Origin: Streptomyces sporangiiformans | GTDB taxonomy: Bacteria; Actinomycetota; Actinomycetes; Streptomycetales; Streptomycetaceae | Length of the DNA stretch: 59,302 nucleotides | Reading direction: 5' to 3' | Assembly: GCF_005768555.2 (NCBI RefSeq) | Contig: NZ_VCHX02000137.1 | Location: forward strand, 1-59,302 | Shown: in pieces, positions 25,222 through 33,076 of the stretch | Position numbering within the stretch: position 1 is the first letter of the stretch | How the letters are laid out: each line of letters opens with the position of its first letter | The notes under the pieces: model-generated | Databases searched by the model: none | Told to the model about the DNA's origin: nothing | Seen by the model: the letters and a program-made list of their open reading frames with translations, nothing else | Program-made: the position numbers and the translations under genes

Positions 25222-26889
25222 TCAGTCGCCGAGCGACTCCAGATACGCGCGCCAGCCCCCGTACCCGGTGATGTCCCGTGCCGTGCCGAGCGCGTCCGGC
25301 TCACACAGGAAACCGGGTACGTCGCTGCCGTCGGCGAGCATGACCCGGCCCAGCGCCATCGGCCGCGGCAGTGCGGCGACGAGCCGGCCGAGCCCCTCGG
25401 CGGGCAGCCGCCACACCTCGGCCTCGATCGCGGCGCCGCCCGCGCCCACGTGGACCAGGCCCGGTTTCGGCGGGTCGGTGGCCAGGGCGTGCAGCCGATA
25501 GACGGGTGCCGTCCCGGTCGTACGCTCCAACTCGGCGCCCAGCGCGAGAAGCTGACCGTTCAGCGGCTGGCCCGACAGGTGTGCGCCGACCACGGCGACC
25601 CGGACCGGAGGCACGGCCAGCGCACAGGCCATCAGGGCGAGACGTTCGTCGGTGAAGGCCGGACCGATCAGCATGACGCCGAAGGGCAGACCGGCCACCT
25701 GGCCCGCCGGAACGGCGACGGCGGCCAGGTCGAAGAGGTTCGTGGAGTTGGTGAAGCGGCCGAGCCGGGCGTTGGCTCCCAGGGGGTCGGCGGCGACCTC
25801 GGCGAGTGTGGGGTGACCGGGCGCGGTCGGCAGGAGCAGGGCGTCCGCGTCCGCGAACTCGGCCAGTGCCCGCGTGCGCAGGGCTGCCAGCCGGTCCTGG
25901 TCGGCGAAGAGCCGGTGAGCCGGGATGTCCCGGGCGCGGGTGATGATCCCGGCGACCGTGGGGTCCAGCCCCTCACCACCCTCGGAGATCAACTTATCGA
26001 CAAAGCTCCCCACGGCCGTGTAGCGCTCGGCCACGAAGGCGCCTTCGTAGAGCATCGCCGCGGCCTCGGTGAAGGGGGCGAGGTCAAGAGTGCGCAACTC
26101 GGCGCCCGCGGCGCGCAGTTGGGACACGGCCGCTTCGTACGCCTGAGCCCAGCCCTCGTCCATTTCGCCGAGCTGCTCCTGGGGCGGGACGGCCACGCGC
26201 CAAGGCCCTGGGGCGCGCTGAGGGAGCGCGGGCAGTGCCCGGCCGGGTGGGGAGGCCATGTGCGCCAGGGCCCTTTCCGCCTCCGGCAGGGTGCGGGCGA
26301 AGACCGTCACGCAGTCCAGGGATGCGCAGGCCGGGACCACGCCGTCGGTGGGGACGAGGCCCCGGGTGGGTTTCAGGCCGACGATGCCGTTGAACGCGGC
26401 CGGTACGCGTCCGCTGCCCGCGGTGTCCGTGCCCAGCGCGAAGTCCACGATGCCGAGCGCTACCGCTACGGCTGAGCCGGAGCTGGAGCCGCCGCTGATT
26501 CTGTGCGGGTCGATGGCGTTGCGCACGGCGCCGTGGGGGGAGCGGGTGCCGACGAGGCCTGTCGCGAACTGGTCCAGGTTCGTGGTGCCGAGGACGATCG
26601 CGCCGGCCGCGCGGAGGCGGGCGACCGCGGGGGCGTCTGCCTCCGGCTGGTACGCGTAGGAAGGACATCCGGCGGTGGTGGGCAGGCCCGCTACGTCGAT
26701 GTTGCCCTTTGCGGCGAACACGCTGCCCGCGAGGGGGAGGTGTTCGCCTGCGGCTACCCGGGCGTCGATCGCCCGGGCCTCCGTCTCGACCTCCGCGCCG
26801 GGGCGCAGGTCGATCCAGATCTCGGGGCGGTTTGCGGCCTCTATGCGGGCGTAGGCCGACTGGACTCGGGTCAGGGAGGGGGACGACAT
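25222..26889 (-). CDS. atzF: Allophanate hydrolase (AtzF type)
   Basis: The 555-residue amidase-signature enzyme hydrolyses allophanate to ammonia and CO2. The catalytic triad is visible as K61 (FAAKGNID), S135 in GGSSSGSA and nucleophile S159 in GTDTAGSGRVP. The N-terminal amidase domain ends near residue 430. The C-terminal domain (VYRLHALATDPPKPGL, TGYGGWRAYL) matches AtzF-type enzymes, which convert N-carboxyurea to allophanate in some cases. AGGAGCACGG precedes the ATG at 26889. It is the last gene of the minus-strand operon, 100 bases after the carboxylase, and that gap contains a large hairpin. Confidence 0.93.
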   Translation of the reverse strand: MSSPSLTRVQSAYARIEAANRPEIWIDLRPGAEVETEARAIDARVAAGEHLPLAGSVFAAKGNIDVAGLPTTAGCPSYAYQPEADAPAVARLRAAGAIVLGTTNLDQFATGLVGTRSPHGAVRNAIDPHRISGGSSSGSAVAVALGIVDFALGTDTAGSGRVPAAFNGIVGLKPTRGLVPTDGVVPACASLDCVTVFARTLPEAERALAHMASPPGRALPALPQRAPGPWRVAVPPQEQLGEMDEGWAQAYEAAVSQLRAAGAELRTLDLAPFTEAAAMLYEGAFVAERYTAVGSFVDKLISEGGEGLDPTVAGIITRARDIPAHRLFADQDRLAALRTRALAEFADADALLLPTAPGHPTLAEVAADPLGANARLGRFTNSTNLFDLAAVAVPAGQVAGLPFGVMLIGPAFTDERLALMACALAVPPVRVAVVGAHLSGQPLNGQLLALGAELERTTGTAPVYRLHALATDPPKPGLVHVGAGGAAIEAEVWRLPAEGLGRLVAALPRPMALGRVMLADGSDVPGFLCEPDALGTARDITGYGGWRAYLESLGD

Positions 26890-26934
26890 CCGTGCTCCTT
26901 GCGCTGGGGTTTCGTGCTCGACCGCGGCCCGGTG

Positions 26935-26987
26935 GGTGGTGTGTGCCCACCCGTTCCGCCCTGCGGAACGCCTGCCCACACACCACC
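26935..26987 (-). terminator. Large hairpin inside the carboxylase-hydrolase gap
   Basis: Outer 11-bp arms GGTGGTGTGTG (26935-26945) and its complement (26977-26987) enclose an inner 8-bp stem CGTTCCGC/GCGGAACG (26952-26959, 26963-26970). It begins 3 bases after the carboxylase stop on the minus strand. It could be a partial terminator that lowers hydrolase expression, or an RNA-stability element. Confidence 0.6.
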
Positions 26988-26989
26988 TG

Positions 26990-29900
26990 TCAGCTCGCTG
27001 GTGCGAGCACCATCAGTGCTGTGCCCGCTTCCACCTGGGCGCCCGGCTTGGTGAGGATCTCTATGACCACGCCGTCCATCGGGGCGTGCACCCTGGACTC
27101 CATCTTCATGGCCTCCAGGGCGAGTAGGGGTTGGCCGGAGGTCACCTCGTCGCCCTTGGCGACGTTCAGCTGCCATACCGAAGCGGCGAACTCGGCCTCG
27201 ACGAGGCGGCCACCCGGCGGGACCGTGACCTGAGCCGATGCCGGGGCCGGCGCGGAGGCCGCCTCGGCGCGGGTGAACTCGCCCGCCGCCTCCCACGCGT
27301 CCCGTTCGGCGGAGAAGGCCGCGACCTGGCTCGCCCTGAACTCGGCGATGGAGTCCGCGTTGTCGGCCAGGAACGCCTCGTACTCGGCCAGCGAGAAGAC
27401 ACCCTCTTCGATGAGCGGCACGAAGCGTCCGGAGACGATGTCGGCCCGGAGGGTCAGGAGCTCATCCGCCTCCACCGGGTACCACTTGATCCGGTCGAAG
27501 AAGCGCAGCAGCCAGGGCGAGCCGGGCTCGAACGCGCCCCGCTGCTGCCACCCCGACCACACCTGCGTCGTGCGGCCCACGAACTGGTAGCCGCCGGGCC
27601 CCTCCATCCCGTACACGCAGAGATACGCCCCGCCGATGCCGACCGAGTTCTCGGCCGTCCAGGTGCGCGCCGGGTTGTACTTCGTCGTGACCAGGCGATG
27701 GCGCGGGTCCAGGGGCGTGGCCACCGGTGCGCCCAAGTACACATCGCCCAGACCGAGGACCAGGTACTCGGCGTCGAAGACCGTCCGGTACACGTCCTCC
27801 ACCGAGTCCAGGCCGTTGACGCGGCGGATGAACTCGATGTTCCACGGGCACCAGGGCGCGTCGTCGCGCACGCCCGCCATATAGCGGGTGATCGCCTCGC
27901 GGGTGGCCGGGTCGTCCCAGGAGAGGGGGAGGTGGACGGTCCGGGACGGTACGACCAGCTCGTCGGTGGCGGGCAGCGTGGCGGCCACCGACCGTACCGT
28001 CGCAAGGAGTTGGTGCTGCGGCAGGCGGTGAGGGTCGGTCCGGATCTGGAGAGAGCGGATGCCCGGCGTGAGGTCCGTGACCCCGTCGAGACGGGCCTCG
28101 GCCACAGCCTCCATCAGCGCGTGCACCCGCATGCGCAACGCCAGGTCCAGTTGCATGGGCCCGAACTCGACCAGCAGGTTGTCGTCGCCGCTGCGGCGGT
28201 ACGTCACGTCGCCGTCCCGCGCGAGCACGCCGCCGTCCACGATGTCGGGCCGTGGTGCCCCGTTCCCGTCCACCGGCGCGAAGCGCACCGTGTCGCCGGG
28301 GCGCAGCTGACCGAGCTTCCAGCGTTCCGCACTGATGATCGTCGCCGGGCACACGAATCCGCCGAGGGAGGGTCCGTCGGGGCCGAGCAGTACCGGCATG
28401 TCGCCCGTGTAGTCGACGGCGCCGACGGAGTAGGGCGTGTCATGGATGTTGGACGGGTGCAGGCCCGCCTCGCCGCCGTCGGTGCGCGCCCAGCGTGGCT
28501 TCGGACCGACCAGCCGTACGCCCGTGCGTGCCGAGTTGAAGTGGACCTTCCACTCGGCCGCGTAGAAGTCGCGTATGTCGTCGTCGGTGAAGAACTCCGG
28601 TGCGGCGTGCGGGCCTTCGAGCGCAGCGATCCGCCACTGGGCGCCGAACACCGGCCGTTCCGCCTCGGGCACCGCCGCACCCTTGGGTGCGACCGCGCCG
28701 CCGTGCAGGACGTCCCCTGTGCGCAGCGCCCGCCCGCCGTGCCCGCCGAACCGGCCGAGCGTGAATGTCGACGCGCTGCCGAGGAACGCCGGCACGTCGA
28801 GGCCGCCGCCCGCGAAGAGGACGTATGTGCGCAGGCCGTGTCCGGCCGGGGGACCGACCTCCAACAGGGCGCCCGCGGGGACCGTCACCGGCTCCCATTG
28901 CGGGACGGCAAGACCCTCCACGGAGATCGGCGCCGGAGCACCTGTGACGCACACCGTCGTGGTGTGCGTGAACCTCAACGCCGGTCCCTGCAAGGTGCAT
29001 TCGAGCCCTGGCGCGCCCTCGTCGTTGCCGAGCGCACGGTTGCCGAGCCGGAAGGACAGGTCGTCCATCGGGCCGCACGGAGGCACGCCCACCTGCCAGT
29101 AGCCGTTGCGGCCGGGCCAGTCCTGGACCGAGGTGAGCGTTCCGCCGGAGACCACTTCGATGCGGGGCGTCGGGTCGAGGACGCCGGCGAGGGTCGCCGT
29201 CGAGTGTCCGGCGGCCAGGAACGACGGCTCCGCGAGAGCGGCCCGCACCAGCCCGAGGTTCGTCTCGATGCCGTCGACCCGGGTTCCGGCCAGTGCCTCG
29301 TCCAGTCGGGCCAGCGCCTGCGCACGGTCGGAGCCGTACACGACGATCTTCGCGAGCAGGGGATCGTAGGCCGTGGTGACTTCGGTACCGGTCTCGACCC
29401 AGCCGTCCACGCGTACGTCCCGCGGGAACGCCACCTGGGTCAACAGGCCGGCGCTGGGCCGGTGTTCGCGCGAGGGGTCCTCCGCGTACAGGCGGGCCTC
29501 CATGGCGTGACCGTGCGGGGCCCCCGGGTCGCGTACGACCTCGGCGTCCCCGCGTGCGAGACGCAGCATCCACGCGACGAGGTCGACGCCGTAGATCTCC
29601 TCGGTGACCGGATGCTCCACCTGGAGGCGGGTGTTGACCTCGAGGAAGTACGCCTCCTCGCGCGTCGCGTCGTAGACGAACTCGACCGTGCCGGCGGAGC
29701 GGTAGCCGACCGAGGAGCACAAGTCCCGGGCGGAGGCCGACAGTTGCTCGCGCACGTGCGGGGGGAGCCCGGGCGCAGGGGCCTCCTCGACCACCTTCTG
29801 GTTGCGGCGTTGCAGAGAGCAGTCGCGGTCGCCGAAGGTGACGACCTTGCCCCGGCCGTCGCCGAAGACCTGCACCTCGACGTGGCGGGCGTGTTCGACG

Positions 29901-30505
29901 AGGCGTTCCAGGAAGACTCCGGCGGAGGAGAAGGACGCCGCGGCGACGCGCTGCACCCGATCCCAGGCCTCGGTCAGTGCGGTGGCGGAGCGACATGCCG
30001 ACATACCGATTCCGCCGCCGCCACCGGTCGCCTTGAGCATCACCGGGTAGCCGATGCGGTCCGCGGCCGTCAGGGCTTCGTCCACCGAGGAGAGCAGACC
30101 CGTGCCCGGCGCGAGCGGCACGCCGGCCGCCTGTGCCGCCGCCCGGGCCGTGTGCTTCGCCCCGAACAGCTCCAGCTGCTCCGGGGTCGGTCCCACGAAC
30201 ACGATCCCGGCGTCCTCACAGCGCCGTGCGAACGCAGCGTCCTCGGACAGGAAGCCGTAACCCGGATGGATCGCTCCCGCGCCGCTGTCCTTGGCCGCCT
30301 TGAGCAGCAGGTCGGCGTCGAGGTACGACTCCTTCGCGGGCGCGGGACCGAGCCGTACGGCCTGGTCGGCGAGCCGGACGTGGGGCGCGGAGCGGTCGGC
30401 GTCGGAGTACACGGCGACCGTGCGCAGGCCGAGCTCGCGTGCTGTGCTGATGATGCGCACGGCGATCTCGCCGCGGTTCGCGACGAGCAGCGTGTCGAAG
30501 CTCAT
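26990..30505 (-). CDS. Urea carboxylase family enzyme, probably guanidine carboxylase
   Basis: The 1171-residue biotin enzyme has, in order, a biotin carboxylase domain (VANRGEIAVRI at the start, ATP-grasp loop KATGGGGGIGM, ERLVEHARHVEVQVFGDG), an AHS2/KipA-like and AHS1/KipI-like carboxyltransferase region (GGTLTSVQDWPG, GMEGPGGYQFVGRTTQVW) and a C-terminal biotinyl domain with EAMKMES, biotinylated at K1134. It is annotated as urea carboxylase by family, but enzymes encoded beside both DUF1989 proteins have been shown elsewhere to carboxylate guanidine. ATG 30505 overlaps the previous stop as ATGA. It is the third gene of the operon. Confidence 0.9.
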   Translation of the reverse strand: MSFDTLLVANRGEIAVRIISTARELGLRTVAVYSDADRSAPHVRLADQAVRLGPAPAKESYLDADLLLKAAKDSGAGAIHPGYGFLSEDAAFARRCEDAGIVFVGPTPEQLELFGAKHTARAAAQAAGVPLAPGTGLLSSVDEALTAADRIGYPVMLKATGGGGGIGMSACRSATALTEAWDRVQRVAAASFSSAGVFLERLVEHARHVEVQVFGDGRGKVVTFGDRDCSLQRRNQKVVEEAPAPGLPPHVREQLSASARDLCSSVGYRSAGTVEFVYDATREEAYFLEVNTRLQVEHPVTEEIYGVDLVAWMLRLARGDAEVVRDPGAPHGHAMEARLYAEDPSREHRPSAGLLTQVAFPRDVRVDGWVETGTEVTTAYDPLLAKIVVYGSDRAQALARLDEALAGTRVDGIETNLGLVRAALAEPSFLAAGHSTATLAGVLDPTPRIEVVSGGTLTSVQDWPGRNGYWQVGVPPCGPMDDLSFRLGNRALGNDEGAPGLECTLQGPALRFTHTTTVCVTGAPAPISVEGLAVPQWEPVTVPAGALLEVGPPAGHGLRTYVLFAGGGLDVPAFLGSASTFTLGRFGGHGGRALRTGDVLHGGAVAPKGAAVPEAERPVFGAQWRIAALEGPHAAPEFFTDDDIRDFYAAEWKVHFNSARTGVRLVGPKPRWARTDGGEAGLHPSNIHDTPYSVGAVDYTGDMPVLLGPDGPSLGGFVCPATIISAERWKLGQLRPGDTVRFAPVDGNGAPRPDIVDGGVLARDGDVTYRRSGDDNLLVEFGPMQLDLALRMRVHALMEAVAEARLDGVTDLTPGIRSLQIRTDPHRLPQHQLLATVRSVAATLPATDELVVPSRTVHLPLSWDDPATREAITRYMAGVRDDAPWCPWNIEFIRRVNGLDSVEDVYRTVFDAEYLVLGLGDVYLGAPVATPLDPRHRLVTTKYNPARTWTAENSVGIGGAYLCVYGMEGPGGYQFVGRTTQVWSGWQQRGAFEPGSPWLLRFFDRIKWYPVEADELLTLRADIVSGRFVPLIEEGVFSLAEYEAFLADNADSIAEFRASQVAAFSAERDAWEAAGEFTRAEAASAPAPASAQVTVPPGGRLVEAEFAASVWQLNVAKGDEVTSGQPLLALEAMKMESRVHAPMDGVVIEILTKPGAQVEAGTALMVLAPAS

Positions 30506-31140
30506 GCCGGGTCCGCCTCGGTGCCCGCCCCGGTGCCCGTCTCGGTGTCCGTCCCGGTGACGGTCATCTCCACCGCTGTCGGGTCGAAGCCGTTGCACGG
30601 GTTGTTGATCTGGGGGCAGTTGGAGACGAGGACGAGCACGTCGCGCTCGGCGCGCAGGGTCAGCGCGAGGCCGGGGGCGGAGATGCCGTCGACGATGCCG
30701 AGGGTGCCGTCCTTCTCGACGGGTACGTTCATGTACCAGTTCACATTCGAGACGAGATCGCGCTTGCCCAGGCCGTACTTGGCGCCTTCGGCGAGGAAGT
30801 TGTCCACGCAGGCGTGCTGGGACCAGGTGTGGTGGCCGTACCGGAGGGTGTTCGACTCCTTGGAGCAGGCGCCGCCGACCGTGTCGTGCCGGCCGACGTC
30901 GTCGGCGACGACGGTCATCAGCGGGGTGTGCTCGTTGGACATGAGCACGCTTCCCGTGGTCAGGAAGACGTTGCCCTGCGCGTGGATCGTGTCGGGGGCG
31001 CTGTAGCGGACGGATGTGTCGTGGGCGTCGTACACGAGGAAGTCGACGGCCTGGTTGCCGTACAGGTCGGTGATGGTGAGCGTCTCGCCGGTGCGTATCA
31101 CGGACGACCAGGCCGCCCTGGCCGGAACGACGGTCTTCAT
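30502..31140 (-). CDS. DUF1989 protein, urea carboxylase-associated protein 1 type
   Basis: A 212-residue protein of the DUF1989/aminomethyltransferase-like family. Visible conserved stretches are DLYGNQAVDFLVYDAHD, RYSAPDTIHAQGNVFLTTG, DDVGRHDTVGGACSKESNTLRYG and SNCPQINNPCNGFDPT. In guanidine-degrading bacteria the two such proteins (CgdA and CgdB) together deiminate carboxyguanidine to allophanate. That assignment is by context and family, not by sequence proof here. It overlaps its neighbours on both sides by ATGA, which implies coupled translation and equal amounts. Confidence 0.9.
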   Translation of the reverse strand: MKTVVPARAAWSSVIRTGETLTITDLYGNQAVDFLVYDAHDTSVRYSAPDTIHAQGNVFLTTGSVLMSNEHTPLMTVVADDVGRHDTVGGACSKESNTLRYGHHTWSQHACVDNFLAEGAKYGLGKRDLVSNVNWYMNVPVEKDGTLGIVDGISAPGLALTLRAERDVLVLVSNCPQINNPCNGFDPTAVEMTVTGTDTETGTGAGTEADPA

Positions 31141-31961
31141 GCGATCCCCCTCGCGGCGAGGAACTCGGTGGTGTTGAGGAACGCGCGGCGGCCCTCGGGG
31201 GTGGCCTCCCACAGCGGGGCGCCGGGCTTGGTCGCCTCCGAGCGCCAGGCGAGCACCTCCAGGGGGGTGCTCACGTAGTCGGTGCGCGGGTCGGCGGGAT
31301 GCGGCACGTTCGCGATCAGGACGGTCACGTCCTGCTCGGTGCGCAGGGTCACGTCGGCGCCGGGGCCGGCGGAACCGGCGAAGTCGAGGGCGCCGTCGTC
31401 GCGTACCTCCACGCCTTGGAAGAAGGACAGCGACGGCGGGAGATCCCGGGGCGCCAGCCCGTTCTTCGCGGCGGCCAGTTTGAACAGTTCGCGCCCGGCG
31501 GGGGACGGGGACTGCGGCGTCCCGTCACCGTACCGCTCAGTGTTCCGTACGAGGGTGGAGGTGCCGCACAGTGCGTCGTGCCGCCCGGAGGTGTCGGCGA
31601 TCACCGAGGCGAGCACCCGACCTTGGTCGGAGAGGAGCAGCCGGTCCTCGCCGAGGTAGGCGTTCCACTGGATCTTGACCGTGTCCGCCACGTTCAGGCG
31701 CTCCCAGGGCCGGTCGGCGGCGAACAGGAGCAGATGCGCGCAGGCGTCGCCCCTGAGGTCGGTCAGCCGCAGCTCCGTGCCGCGGGCCAGCACCTTGTGC
31801 GTGTAGTTGCCGCCCGCCACCGTCTCCGCCCACACCAGATGGCCCGCCTCGCAGGGCGGCGCGGGCCAGGTGTTCGCCGGGACCACGGGCATGGCCTCGG
31901 CGCGGGTGCCCTGCTGGGCGCGGGCGTGTGCTCGGGCTCCGTAAGTGGTCGCTGTCGCCAT
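31137..31961 (-). CDS. DUF1989 protein, urea carboxylase-associated protein 2 type
   Basis: The 274-residue first gene of the operon. RLTDLRGDACAHLLLFAADR, ERLNVADTVKIQWNAYLG, ADTSGRHDALCGTST and NVPHPADPRTDYVSTPLEV match the larger member of the pair of DUF1989 proteins. It presumably pairs with the downstream protein to form the carboxyguanidine deiminase. GGAGGTC lies upstream of the ATG at 31961. A 22-bp palindrome, probably the operator, is centred about 55 bases before the start. Confidence 0.9.
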   Translation of the reverse strand: MATATTYGARAHARAQQGTRAEAMPVVPANTWPAPPCEAGHLVWAETVAGGNYTHKVLARGTELRLTDLRGDACAHLLLFAADRPWERLNVADTVKIQWNAYLGEDRLLLSDQGRVLASVIADTSGRHDALCGTSTLVRNTERYGDGTPQSPSPAGRELFKLAAAKNGLAPRDLPPSLSFFQGVEVRDDGALDFAGSAGPGADVTLRTEQDVTVLIANVPHPADPRTDYVSTPLEVLAWRSEATKPGAPLWEATPEGRRAFLNTTEFLAARGIA

Positions 31962-32005
31962 CGCGGGACCTCCGGCTCGGCAGTGGTCGGTCATGTCCGT
32001 CCGTC

Positions 32006-32031
32006 ATTTCTGTCGCCCGACAGAAATTAGG
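32006..32031 (-). promoter_or_regulatory. Palindromic operator and -10-like box of the urea/guanidine operon
   Basis: ATTTCTGTCG and CGACAGAAAT (32006-32015 and 32018-32027) form a perfect 22-bp palindrome with CC between them. Read on the minus strand, CCTAATTT immediately precedes CTGTCG, so a TAATTT -10 box overlaps the operator. Virtually the same block stands before the APC permease at 40392-40416. A guanidine riboswitch does not fit in the 45-base leader, and none is recognised. Confidence 0.7.
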
Positions 32032-32127
32032 AGTCGGGCGGGTCGTCGTCGTTGCCCGGTGGTTGCGGACCGGTTACCGATGTCTCACCGAGATCGCCGT
32101 CCGGGGTGGTGTGCGAGGATCGAACGC

Positions 32128-32751
32128 ATGGGGTCCAGTGGGCGACGAGTGGGCAGGCCGCGCGCCGAGCGGCGACCGGACAGCGGCCTCTCACCGCGGG
32201 ACGAACTCCTCGCGGCCGCCGCCGAGTTGTTCACGACGCGCGGGTACGCGGCCACGACCACCCGTGCCGTCGCCGAGCGGGCGGGTATGCGGCAGGCCTC
32301 CATGTACCACTACGTCTCCGGCAAGGAGGAACTCCTCGCCGACCTCCTGGAGTCCACCGTCACGCCCTCGCTGGCCTTCGCCCGGCAGCTCCTCGCCGAG
32401 GACGTGACCCCGGCCGAGGACCGGCTGTGGGACCTGTGCCGTACGGATGTCGAGCTGCTCTGCGGCGGCCCGCACAACCTCGGCGGGCTCTATCTGCTGC
32501 CCGAGGTGCGCGCCGAACGGTTCGCCGGCTTCCATGCTGTACGGGCCGAACTGAAGGACGCCTACCGTCAGTTGATCGCCGCGACCGAGACGGGCGGCGC
32601 GCTCGCCAAGAGTGAGCTGGATCTGCGGACGGATCTGGTCTTCGGGTTGATCGAGGGCGTCATCCTGGTCCACCGCTCCGACCCGGACCGGCCCGTCTCG
32701 GCCTTCGCCGACGCCACGGCGGACGCGGCGCTGCGCATCGCGGGCGTCTGA
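32128..32751 (+). CDS. TetR family transcriptional regulator
   Basis: A 207-residue protein with an N-terminal TetR DNA-binding domain (DELLAAAAELFTTRGYAATT, then RAVAERAGMRQASMYHYVSG KEEL) and a less conserved ligand domain. GAGGAT stands about seven bases before the ATG at 32128. It is divergent from the urea/guanidine operon and is the best candidate to bind the CTGTCGNNCGACAG palindrome. The effector could be guanidine, urea or an intermediate. No experimental link can be drawn from the sequence. Confidence 0.88.
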   Translation: MGSSGRRVGRPRAERRPDSGLSPRDELLAAAAELFTTRGYAATTTRAVAERAGMRQASMYHYVSGKEELLADLLESTVTPSLAFARQLLAEDVTPAEDRLWDLCRTDVELLCGGPHNLGGLYLLPEVRAERFAGFHAVRAELKDAYRQLIAATETGGALAKSELDLRTDLVFGLIEGVILVHRSDPDRPVSAFADATADAALRIAGV

Positions 32752-33076
32752 CCGGGTATGCCTGGCGTGGGGAGCCGGGCGGAAATCTGAGCCCGAAGCC
32801 GTGGCCCGACCCTTTCCGGTGAGGGGTTTTCGTACGCCCATGCGTCATGACGCAGTGTGTGCGAATGATGTCTGAGCGTGTAAATGGAACCGAGCGTACT
32901 CCCGCCGCGAGGACGATTTCAGGTGCTCGCCGAATATGACATGGCGATGATCCGGTCGGACTAAGCTCGCCCGCGGCGCACCGAGTTGCGGTGTATTCGT
33001 GCGCTTGTTCCCCAATGTTCTGAAAATCCTGAGACCTCCCCCCTGATCCCCAGCCGATTTGTCTTAGAGGGCATAC
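32752..33076. other. Intergenic region before the conservon
   Basis: This 325-bp gap lies between the TetR gene and cvnA. It is slightly AT-richer than its surroundings (for example GTGTAAATGG near 32879 and ATATGACATGG near 32934), as expected for a promoter region of the conservon. No gene, perfect hairpin or repeat was recognised. Confidence 0.5.

Noticed and set aside
27131..31006. A very long open frame on the plus strand opposite the carboxylase operon
   Set aside because: It is antisense to genes with clear domains, has no recognisable motifs and is rich in Arg, Gly and Val, as expected from GC-rich codons read backwards.
31962..32127. A guanidine-I (ykkC) riboswitch before the urea/guanidine operon
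   Set aside because: The leader is only about 45 bases before the palindrome and shows none of the conserved loops; an operator explains the sequence better.
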